Part shown: piece after piece, positions 42,105 through 50,086 of the stretch | Position numbering within the stretch: position 1 is the stretch's first letter | Layout: every line of letters starts with the position of its first letter | DNA from: Candidatus Gastranaerophilales bacterium | GTDB taxonomy: Bacteria; Cyanobacteriota; Vampirovibrionia; Gastranaerophilales; Gastranaerophilaceae | Direction of reading: 5' to 3' | Assembly: GCA_944323255.1 (NCBI GenBank) | Contig: CALURU010000008.1 | Span: forward strand, 45,345-109,344 | DNA length: 64,000 bases | Position numbers and translations under genes: made by a program | The notes under the pieces: generated by a model | Seen by the model: the letters and a program-made list of their open reading frames with translations, nothing else | The model's database searches: none | What the model was told of the DNA's origin: nothing

Positions 42105-44492
42105 TTATATAACAGAAATAATTTCATTTAATGCTTCAATAACTTTATCATTGTTCATATTTAGTTCTGATGCAATATTAGGTATTGCCTGATTATCTTT
42201 ATATTTTAAATTATATATTTTTAAAATATTTAAATCAGGATTTTTTTCATCAAGAGTTGCAAGATCATTTACAATTAAATCTATATCTAAATCCTCTTCA
42301 AGACCTTCATTTTTAGGAACAAAACTAAATACGGAATAATCAGTAGAGGTGTTTGTTGAAGTAGTTGTTGAAGCTATTTTATTATTATCACCATCATCAT
42401 CTTCTTCTTCATCTTCTTCTTCCAAGCTGAATTCTTGTTGCTCTGCAAAAAGTTCATTAGAAGTGTTATCCTCAGTCAAAGTTAAGTCATCATTAGAATC
42501 ACCTAACAGATCACTATCCAAATCTGTTTCCGGTAATAAATCTTCATCCAAATTTGTATCTATCTCCATAGATAACTCATCTTCTGTATTGCTGATAATA
42601 TCATCATCTAAGTTTCCACCTTCTGATAACAAGTCGACTTCTTCATCATTACTATCAAGCATTAAGTCATCAACAGCTTGTTCTTCTAAAGTATCAACTG
42701 CAGAGGGTTCTTCTTCTAAAGCCTGTTCTTCAATATTTTCTTCAGTTTGTAAATTTAATTCATTATCAGCATTGTTTTCTAATTCATCTTCTTGCAATAA
42801 ATTCTCTTCATTGCTGCTATCTGCTTGCAGATCCAAATCATCATCCGCTTCTTCAATTATACTGTTTTCCGCATCCTCTTCCTGCAATAAACTGTCTTCA
42901 TTGCTTTCGTCAGTATCCAAGTTCAATTCATAGTCAGTTTCTTCCAAGTTATTATTATCCGTAAAAGCAGACTCTTCATTTAAATTATTTAAGTTATTTA
43001 AATCTTCTGCAATAGTATTATCTTCTAAAGTATCTGACTCTGTTGCCAATTCTGTTAAATCATCAGTATCTAAAGTGTTTTTTTCTTTTTCTTCTTCTTC
43101 TTCTGTAATTGTATCATCAATTAGTCCTTCTGAAGAATTAACTTCTGGAATAATTTCGGTATTGTCATTTGCTTGGCTATTGTCAGAATCTGTATCGCTA
43201 AATTCTAATGCAGCATTATATAAATCAATTTCAGAATCCTCTTGATCGCCGTTAAAATCTTCTATATTTGAAGTGGCATTGTTATCATTAATAGTTTCAG
43301 TATTTTCAGCAACATCTACTAAATCAAGAAGTCCGTTGTTTTCTTCTGTAATACTGTTATCAAGTTCAATAACAGGCGGCTCTTGAGACGTTTCTTCTGC
43401 TGTTGTTTCAAATATATCAGAAGGTTCATTTGCCTCAATATTTAGGTCTATTATGTTATCATCTTCTTCAATACTCGGAAGCTCTTCCGTGATATCAGTT
43501 GATAATATGGTTTGATCTTCAATAATTTGGTCAGAAGTTGTAGTGTTATGCTCTGACAAGTCAATAATATTATCTTCTTCTTTTTCCTCTTCATTTTCAG
43601 TTTCAATATTTTCAGAACTGCTATCCTCATGCAAGGTTAATTCAACAGTCTCATTTGCTGCTTTATAGTCATTTAGGTTGATAATATCTTGCTCTTCATC
43701 TTGTTTTTCTGCCGGTTTACTTTCTGATAATGATATCAAATCAGAAGCTAAAGTATCATTTAAATGTTCATTATTTTTCCCTGAATCATATTGTGAGAAA
43801 TCAATAATATTATCAGCTGTTTCATTCTTTTGGGGTTCTTCTGTTATTTGTAAGCTGTCAGAAGCAGCTGGACTCTGCTCATTAAAGTCAAAGAGATTAG
43901 TATTTCCCTCATGCTTTTGTTCTTGTTCTTGTTCAACAGAAACCTCTTTGGAAGTATTAAAATCAATAATATTTCCATTATTTTCAGGGTTCTTATTTTG
44001 CTCTTGTTCAACTACATTAGAATCAGTTATTTCTTGAGCTTGAGTACCTGATTCAGGTATATTTATATTATTATGTTGTTCTACAATAGGATTCAAGTTT
44101 ATTTCAGGCTGGCTGGATATTTCTTGAATGTTTGGTTGTTTGAAAGAAGTATAATCTTCTGAACTAACATTGTTAATCATCTTGTCAACAAGATGTTTGT
44201 TAACCTGTAGGTTAGTATTTTTTTCTATTAAATTATTATTTACAGGCGCAGTTTTAGCCTTATTGTTAGAACGGTAGCCTAATCTTTTTGATACCGTAAT
44301 TAAAGATGTTGAAACGACTTTTTCCAGATAAGCTCTTACTACACTCTCGTTAGTTACACTATTTAAAATAACTTCAGAGTGTGAGTAAACATCGTCTATT
44401 ATGTCATCCAGTATTGATTCTAGTCCCGGATACTTTTTATGTTCTTTTACAATACTTTCAATTAAATGGTAGTGCTTATTTTCTTTTTCCAT
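42105..44492 (-). CDS. Very acidic, largely disordered protein with seven I-I-D-[FL]-like motifs
   Basis: 795 residues. Residues 1-75 form a folded helical domain (H-L-I-E-S-I-V-K-E-H-K-K-Y-P-G). About 100-715 is low-complexity Asp/Glu/Asn/Ser. Within it, N-I-I-D-F, N-L-F-D-F, N-I-I-D-F, D-I-I-N-L, N-I-I-D-L, N-I-I-D-L and G-L-L-D-L occur at about 174, 199, 228, 269, 308, 346 and 387, spaced 25-41 residues. The last 70 residues are folded, ending in a helix-turn-helix-like segment (I-P-N-I-A-S-E-L-N-M-N-N-D-K-V). It lies between the TonB-like membrane protein gene and the ATPase gene. Probably a scaffold with repeated docking motifs. Confidence 0.7.
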   Translation of the reverse strand: MEKENKHYHLIESIVKEHKKYPGLESILDDIIDDVYSHSEVILNSVTNESVVRAYLEKVVSTSLITVSKRLGYRSNNKAKTAPVNNNLIEKNTNLQVNKHLVDKMINNVSSEDYTSFKQPNIQEISSQPEINLNPIVEQHNNINIPESGTQAQEITDSNVVEQEQNKNPENNGNIIDFNTSKEVSVEQEQEQKHEGNTNLFDFNEQSPAASDSLQITEEPQKNETADNIIDFSQYDSGKNNEHLNDTLASDLISLSESKPAEKQDEEQDIINLNDYKAANETVELTLHEDSSSENIETENEEEKEEDNIIDLSEHNTTTSDQIIEDQTILSTDITEELPSIEEDDNIIDLNIEANEPSDIFETTAEETSQEPPVIELDNSITEENNGLLDLVDVAENTETINDNNATSNIEDFNGDQEDSEIDLYNAALEFSDTDSDNSQANDNTEIIPEVNSSEGLIDDTITEEEEEKEKNTLDTDDLTELATESDTLEDNTIAEDLNNLNNLNEESAFTDNNNLEETDYELNLDTDESNEDSLLQEEDAENSIIEEADDDLDLQADSSNEENLLQEDELENNADNELNLQTEENIEEQALEEEPSAVDTLEEQAVDDLMLDSNDEEVDLLSEGGNLDDDIISNTEDELSMEIDTNLDEDLLPETDLDSDLLGDSNDDLTLTEDNTSNELFAEQQEFSLEEEDEEEDDDGDNNKIASTTTSTNTSTDYSVFSFVPKNEGLEEDLDIDLIVNDLATLDEKNPDLNILKIYNLKYKDNQAIPNIASELNMNNDKVIEALNEIISVI

Positions 44493-44513
44493 AATAACTC
44501 GCTTCTTCCAGTT

Positions 44514-46532
44514 TTATAAATGTATAATCAATACAGGATTACCTTGCAGTTTAGCAAATGAATCCGTATTCATGCTCAAATTCATACTAAGTGCCTTATT
44601 AACAGTTTGTAAGATTAAGTCATCAACAGACTTTTCTCCGCTTGAGATTGTAACTCCGGTAGCTTCAAATTTTTTGCTGCCGCTGTTGTATTTAATTTCT
44701 ACGGCTATTTTATTAGTTATAGGTGGTTTACTTAGCAATAAAAGTTCTGTTTTTAAGTTAAGTTGAATAATTTTACCTAATTTTACAAGGTATCGTTTTG
44801 CAGAGGTATTAGAAGCATAACCGGAAGGAACTTCCCAATCGACTTTTAAGTTTGATACGAGAATTGAAGCATCTAAATTCTGTTCGATCATTGGTATAGA
44901 AGCAGAAACTCCTTCATTATTATTGACAGGTGAAACCTCTGTTGTCTCTACCGTTTCTATAGGCATGGCTTCTTCTGCAGAAGCTTCTTTACTCTCTGAA
45001 TTCTGTGGAATATCAGGCGTGATATTATTTAGAGAATCTTCGGGAGGTGTAGATGCCATAAATTTCGTATATCCGGTATAGCCTAAAGCTCCTGCAACTA
45101 TTAAAATTGTAAGAATAATAAGTGTAGAAATTGCTGCCTTTGGAGCTCCTTGTTTTTTAGAATAAACTTTTACACCAGGAGTTAAATCTTCAGAATCTTC
45201 TTCATTTTCACCAGGGAATAAAGCGTCAATTTGTTCTTCGGGAGCTTCATTACCACTATTTTCTGAGACCTGATTTGTAAATGAAGTAGTGGAATCATCT
45301 TGTGATAACTCATCGAGTATATCAGAATTGTCTGAACTTGGTGAGGTTACTGTAGAGTATTCAAATCCGCTTTTATCGTCATTTTCAGTGTTAATAGATT
45401 CCTCTTCTGTAGTTAGCTCTTCACTAACCGGAGTAGCTTCCACCTCTTCATTATTGCTAGCAGAAGTTTCTTCAATAACAGGAGCTTCTGTGTCGGAAGC
45501 TTGATCAAGCAGCTCTGAAAGTCCTAAATCAATCTCAAGATCATCACCTTCTAAATTCATTTCATCCTGTGTATTTGTAATGTCTTCATTGGATTCTGCG
45601 GAAGATTCATGCAACAACTCATTATCATCCTCTAAACTTAATTCATCATTATCAGAATCATGATTATCGCTTAGTAAATCTAATTCTTGATCTTCCTCCG
45701 AAATTTCAGTGTCTGTTATATTCAGACTATCAATGGATGAATTTAAATCAACTGTATTGTCTTCTTCAAGCTCTATTGTGGATGAAGAATCTTCAAAAAC
45801 AAATTCATTAGCAAAATCAAATTCTTGCTCATCAAGTGTATTAATATTTGAAGAGACCTGTTTATTTTTAATGGCGTCTTCATTTATGGAAACAAATCTG
45901 AAAACATTTGCAGCTTTGGCGGCTTTGGCAAGTTTTAGCCTTCCGTCTTTTGATTTTAGCAACCTGGAATAAAATTCATCTTTATTTTTTATAGTGTTAT
46001 CCAGATATGCAAAGATTTCTATATCATCAATATCAACGGGCTCTCCTGCATACATAGATAAGAGAGGTTCAACATCGTAAAAAGATTCCAGTTCCTCTTC
46101 TGCAACTTTTATACAACCATTTTGTGCGTTATTAACATTAATATTTTCCGGATTTTTGAATCCTATAACTGATGCTCCGGATAAATCAGTACTTATTTTT
46201 ATAAACATATAAGCTGCAGGAAGCAGTTTTCTTTTAAAATGTTCTTCCGGAAGGCTCATATCTTCTTCAGAAAAACAGACTCTAACGTCTATATATGCAC
46301 TATTAATGTAAATATCTGATATATCTAAATCTTCTAAAACTATACCTATATTATGCAGCCCGGAGTCTGAATCAATATCATAGGTTTCTCTATCAAAATA
46401 CTTTGCTGCAATACCGCCTGCAATAGCGTTTGCAACAGCTCTGTTTCTAGTCTCTTCATTTGATATGAATCTGCATATGTTTTGCGCTAATTCAATATCG
46501 CTGCTTGTTATTATAAAATTATCAGTATTCAC
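44514..46532 (-). CDS. Acidic membrane protein with TonB-like C-terminal domain
   Basis: 672 residues from GTG at 46532 (GGAGAG upstream). Residues 1-230 are a folded N-terminal domain; 230-430 are acidic low complexity similar in style to the next protein (E-L-S-L-E-D-D-N-E-L). One membrane helix lies at about 455-480 (T-L-I-I-L-T-I-L-I-V-A-G-A-L). The C-terminal 100 residues resemble TonB C-domains: I-A-V-E-I-K-Y-N-S-G, V-T-I-S-S-G, then D-D-L-I-L-Q-T-V-N-K-A-L. The acidic part would face the cytoplasm and the TonB-like part the periplasm. No ExbB/ExbD genes are adjacent. First gene of the three-gene operon. Confidence 0.68.
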   Translation of the reverse strand: MNTDNFIITSSDIELAQNICRFISNEETRNRAVANAIAGGIAAKYFDRETYDIDSDSGLHNIGIVLEDLDISDIYINSAYIDVRVCFSEEDMSLPEEHFKRKLLPAAYMFIKISTDLSGASVIGFKNPENINVNNAQNGCIKVAEEELESFYDVEPLLSMYAGEPVDIDDIEIFAYLDNTIKNKDEFYSRLLKSKDGRLKLAKAAKAANVFRFVSINEDAIKNKQVSSNINTLDEQEFDFANEFVFEDSSSTIELEEDNTVDLNSSIDSLNITDTEISEEDQELDLLSDNHDSDNDELSLEDDNELLHESSAESNEDITNTQDEMNLEGDDLEIDLGLSELLDQASDTEAPVIEETSASNNEEVEATPVSEELTTEEESINTENDDKSGFEYSTVTSPSSDNSDILDELSQDDSTTSFTNQVSENSGNEAPEEQIDALFPGENEEDSEDLTPGVKVYSKKQGAPKAAISTLIILTILIVAGALGYTGYTKFMASTPPEDSLNNITPDIPQNSESKEASAEEAMPIETVETTEVSPVNNNEGVSASIPMIEQNLDASILVSNLKVDWEVPSGYASNTSAKRYLVKLGKIIQLNLKTELLLLSKPPITNKIAVEIKYNSGSKKFEATGVTISSGEKSVDDLILQTVNKALSMNLSMNTDSFAKLQGNPVLIIHL

Positions 46533-46709
46533 CTAACACTCTCCCATACTATCGTTAATAATACCATACTATAAAAAAAAAATCTATATTTAAGCATGCC
46601 GGCTTGACTTTTTATTTCTGTTAATTAAACCAAATAGTGGATATTTGTTGTTATATCCTAAAGATTTATATTTTATATTCGTATATAAATGTGAAAGGAT
46701 ACAATTGTT

Positions 46710-47372
46710 ATGTTTTCATCAATGATACAAAATTTGTTATCAAATTCGGGGCGGTCAAGTGCAATGCAGCGTGCCGTTCAAATGAATAATTATATAAATA
46801 CTTTAAATTCGCAGTGGACTCCTGTTGAAAAACAAACTCCCGCAGAATCTCAGCAGGCTCAAATTCAGTCATTTGACAATGTTCTTAAAAATTCTACTAA
46901 AGTAAAATTTGGAGATTTATTAACCAGACCTTCTACTCGTGTAAATGCAAATATTTACACTTCTCAAGCCGCATCATCAGCTGAAAAAGTAACTACTAAA
47001 GAACAAATAAAAAATATTATTTACCGTGCAGCTAAAAAGCATGGTGTTGATGAAAAATTAGTAAATGCATTAGTGAAGCAGGAATCAGGCTTTAATCCAA
47101 ATGCAAAATCTAAAGTCGGTGCAATGGGATTAATGCAACTCATGCCTGCAACGGCAAAAGGACTGGGTGTTACTAATCCAATGGATCCTGAACAAAATGT
47201 TGAAGGTGGGGTTAAGTATTTAAAATCCATGCTCGATAGATACAATGGCAATATTATTTTGGCACTGGCTGCTTATAATGCAGGTCCGGGTGCTGTAGAT
47301 AAGTATGATGGAGTGCCTCCTTACAAGGAAACTCAAAATTATGTAAAAAATATTCTTGCCATGTATTTGTAA
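46710..47372 (+). CDS. Lytic transglycosylase without signal peptide, possible flagellar-route enzyme
   Basis: 220 residues. The C-terminal SLT domain is complete: catalytic E125 in V-K-Q-E-S-G-F, then [13 protein letters not shown] and [10 protein letters not shown]. It cuts peptidoglycan glycan strands. The first 95 residues are polar and Gln/Ser/Asn-rich, with no Sec signal or membrane segment, yet the target is outside the cytoplasm. A flagellar-type export route, as for rod-associated muramidases, would solve this; the F-D-N-V-L motif near 55 is seen in such proteins. Divergent from the acidic operon. Confidence 0.82.
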   Translation: MFSSMIQNLLSNSGRSSAMQRAVQMNNYINTLNSQWTPVEKQTPAESQQAQIQSFDNVLKNSTKVKFGDLLTRPSTRVNANIYTSQAASSAEKVTTKEQIKNIIYRAAKKHGVDEKLVNALVKQESGFNPNAKSKVGAMGLMQLMPATAKGLGVTNPMDPEQNVEGGVKYLKSMLDRYNGNIILALAAYNAGPGAVDKYDGVPPYKETQNYVKNILAMYL

Positions 47373-49259
47373 TTATGCATTTGTGCTTAATTTCGCAAGT
47401 CTTTTTTCTTCACGTTCACGATCTTGTTTTTCATGTATTCTTCTTGTGTTTTTATAAGTAAGTCGTGGAATAAACCAGCCTAAAATGTATGGTGATATAA
47501 AGAATGTTGTAATAACCCCTGGAACTGATGTCAGTCCTCTTGCAAATGTGGTAATTTTATTGCTCTTCATTTTATTTGTAACTTTCATAACATTTTTTAT
47601 TAATTCATCGGCTTTATTTTTATCAAGATTTTCTATTACAGATAATATTTTTTTATTTTTATCGGCTTTATTGAGACCTTTTAATTCTGATAGTTTAATA
47701 GTTTTTTCATTAAATATGGTATCAGCATGTTCAGATTTGGAGAGTATTTTTTGCAGATCCCCGTTGTTTTTGTCTATATATTTACAGAAATTAATCATTT
47801 TTGCTTGAGAATCAATATTATTATATAAGGCATTAATTTCGGAATTCGTAAGTACATGCGCTTTACTGTACGGATTAATCAAGTCCAATGATGCTTTGAT
47901 TTTGGATTTTGGACTCCTGTCTTTATGCATAAGTACAAATCCGGAATTCTTTTCATAAGAAGTTACGCAGGCTCTTGTAAGCATAGGCACGGCAAATACA
48001 ACCGAAAGGCTTGAGGTTAAATCTCTAAGGCAAATTTCCCAGAGTTCAGTTAAGTCTTTTTTTCCGTCTTCATCTACTTGCGCCCTGCTATATGCTCGCA
48101 TTCCTCTCGGAAATATTAAGCCGAAAACAGAAAGACCTGCCATAAGTGTATTTGTGAAATTATGACCATTGTATTCTAATTCGGATGATATAAAATCATT
48201 ATCATTTTTATTAATTTGTTTTCCAATTTTTTCAAGTATACTTTTTTGTGGCTGCTTTCCTTCGAATGCTATATTGTAGTCTCTTGTTTTCTGATCTTCA
48301 ACTTTTCTTGCGCCTGGTGCGGTATTGCTTCTTGCATATATTTTAGGAAGTATAGAGAGGACACCCAGTGTTGCAGCCATTGTTGAAATGTTTGTTATCA
48401 ACCTTTTGGCTAATGATTTATTTTTTATGCTTTCTGCATATAATTCATCAAGTTTGTTCAAATATTTATTTACACTGATTGCATCATTGGAATATTTGAT
48501 CATTGCATCAATTGTGTCTTTAGTTGAGAATATTTTTTTACTATCAAATTTTTCAGAACCAAACTTAACTTTTTGCAGCATATTGAGTTCACAGCTGTTA
48601 GAGTACTTAATGTTGTCAATATGTTTTGTTATATTCTCAAAACAGTTTTTTTTATATTTTGAATTTGCTCTGAATCCTTTTAATTTAATTTTGTTTGCAT
48701 TTTCAATGTTGTTAACTTCTTTAAGAATATATTCTATTGATTCTTTTGTAGTATTTTCTTTTCCAACAGTGTCATTAAGTATTTTTTCTATATTTTTTTT
48801 ATAAAAACTCTGCTTAAATTGTTCTTTATTGTTTAATATTTGTTTATCAAATGTAGGGTTTGTAATAATTTCTTTAAGGCTGTTTCCAAATCTTTTAATC
48901 AATGCACTGTTAACGCTTGTCGCATGTCCGAACTTTGCCGCAATTAGCATTGCAAGAGGTGCTACTGCCATCATACATGGACCGGTTAAACCTTCTCTAC
49001 CAAAAACTTCTTTACCTTCCTGTATGTTGTAATGTCCAGTGTGCTCTTTATCTCTTAAAAATCCAGCAACTGTTCTGGGAACTGTCATTCCACCAAAATC
49101 CTGTATGAGAAAGGAAGCCAAAAAGCCTTGATCTTCAATCCATTGCATTGTGTTTCCACTAAGATTGAGCAGGTTTGTCATACCGGCTTGAAATGTCGGC
49201 TGACTTTTCGAGAGGTTATTAGCAGGAATATCCTGATTTATGTTGTTACTGATTTTCAA
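47373..49259 (-). CDS. Multi-pass membrane protein of unknown function with Q-P-T-F-Q-A motif
   Basis: About 628 residues from TTG at 49259, preferred because AAGGA then lies nine bases upstream and the protein begins M-K-I; a GTG at 49265 is the alternative. Near residue 20 it has S-Q-P-T-F-Q-A-G, like the Q-P-N-F and M-P-N-F blocks of the trio at 20-25 kb. About four hydrophobic segments are seen (A-P-L-A-M-L-I-A-A near 95, M-A-A-T-L-G-V-L-S-I near 295, S-V-V-F-A-V-P-M near 415, F-F-I-S-P-Y-I-L-G near 595) between charged helical regions. The stop abuts the transglycosylase stop. No family recognised. Confidence 0.68.
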   Translation of the reverse strand: MKISNNINQDIPANNLSKSQPTFQAGMTNLLNLSGNTMQWIEDQGFLASFLIQDFGGMTVPRTVAGFLRDKEHTGHYNIQEGKEVFGREGLTGPCMMAVAPLAMLIAAKFGHATSVNSALIKRFGNSLKEIITNPTFDKQILNNKEQFKQSFYKKNIEKILNDTVGKENTTKESIEYILKEVNNIENANKIKLKGFRANSKYKKNCFENITKHIDNIKYSNSCELNMLQKVKFGSEKFDSKKIFSTKDTIDAMIKYSNDAISVNKYLNKLDELYAESIKNKSLAKRLITNISTMAATLGVLSILPKIYARSNTAPGARKVEDQKTRDYNIAFEGKQPQKSILEKIGKQINKNDNDFISSELEYNGHNFTNTLMAGLSVFGLIFPRGMRAYSRAQVDEDGKKDLTELWEICLRDLTSSLSVVFAVPMLTRACVTSYEKNSGFVLMHKDRSPKSKIKASLDLINPYSKAHVLTNSEINALYNNIDSQAKMINFCKYIDKNNGDLQKILSKSEHADTIFNEKTIKLSELKGLNKADKNKKILSVIENLDKNKADELIKNVMKVTNKMKSNKITTFARGLTSVPGVITTFFISPYILGWFIPRLTYKNTRRIHEKQDREREEKRLAKLSTNA

Positions 49260-49277
49260 GCACACTAATCCTTATAC

Positions 49278-49328
49278 TATATATAAAGATAAAGTTTTTT
49301 TATGTTTCAAATTTGACTTATTGTAAAG
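49278..49328 (-). promoter_or_regulatory. Third, gapped copy of the conserved regulatory blocks
   Basis: TATATATAAAG (49278-49288), TTGACTT (49313-49319) and TTGTAAAG (49321-49328) occur in the same order as at 11866-11921 and 5535-5590, with different spacing. On the minus strand they precede the membrane protein gene. Confidence 0.4.
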
Positions 49329-49529
49329 AATTCATCATACATTGTTACATTAAACATTCAGTAAAAATTTTAAATAGTTAACATGTGTAATAAAATATAA
49401 ATATGATAAATATGATGTTTAGACGGAGGACATTATATTCTATTTGTAATAGTGAAATTTGTGGTAATTATTTAAAAACTAGACAGTTGCCTACTATCAG
49501 AACAGTTATCAAATTTATATGATACTTTT

Positions 49530-49841
49530 ATGGAACTTGAGAATGCTGATATAGAAGAAGGATCGCAACTTTGCAATATTTTCTCCAGGTCTATATTGAC
49601 AAATAGAGAGATCGAATATTTATCCCTTGCTGCGTTAGGTTATCCAAATCCTATGATAGCGAAAATTCTAACTGTCACACGCTCTACAGTTAAGAAAACT
49701 TTTGAGACGGTGTTCAGAAAACTTAGTGCACGTGCTCGCACTCAAGCTGTTACAATAGCGTTTATCCATCAAATATTATCAGAAAAAGTTTTGAGTGAAA
49801 TTCAGAACAAATATAATTTAAATTCTCATAGTGAGCGTTGA
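49530..49841 (+). CDS. Solitary LuxR/GerE-type HTH protein
   Basis: 103 residues. The GerE HTH spans about 25-85: L-T-N-R-E-I-E-Y-L-S-L-A-A-L-G-Y, I-A-K-I-L-T-V-T, S-T-V-K-K-T-F-E-T-V-F-R-K-L. The first 22 residues are acidic. No receiver domain. No Shine-Dalgarno; TATGAT lies six bases before the ATG. It stands 245 bp upstream of rpoB. Confidence 0.82.
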   Translation: MELENADIEEGSQLCNIFSRSILTNREIEYLSLAALGYPNPMIAKILTVTRSTVKKTFETVFRKLSARARTQAVTIAFIHQILSEKVLSEIQNKYNLNSHSER

Positions 49842-49898
49842 TTTCTGCTTTATTATGGAAAACAATATAAATGATTTTTTATTGAAGTTTTGAGTTTT

Positions 49899-49916
49899 TT
49901 TGTAAATTTTTGTAAA
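49899..49916 (+). repeat. Tandem TTTGTAAA boxes upstream of rpoB
   Basis: TTTGTAAA at 49899-49906 and 49909-49916, 10 bp apart. No FliA-like promoter follows; the nearest promoter is the sigma-70 type at 49956-49983. Confidence 0.45.
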
Positions 49917-49955
49917 CAAACCACTTGAAAAATTGTACATTATACCCTTGTTAAC

Positions 49956-49983
49956 TTGACTCACCATTTTGATGTTGTACGAT
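49956..49983 (+). promoter_or_regulatory. Candidate sigma-70 promoter of rpoB
   Basis: TTGACT (49956-49961), 16 bp, TACGAT (49978-49983), giving a leader of about 97 nt before the rpoB ATG. Confidence 0.45.
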
Positions 49984-50086
49984 GAAATAACATGCTAGTA
50001 TATGGGATAATTATGTCCGAAATAAAAGTAGAACAAAAATAACAAATTTTTATATAGTACATCATTAGAATAGATGAGGTGAATTA

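Noticed and set aside
42349..42933. Plus-strand serine-rich open frame opposite the acidic gene
   Set aside because: It is the reverse reading of Asp/Glu-rich codons; no ribosome site and no domain.
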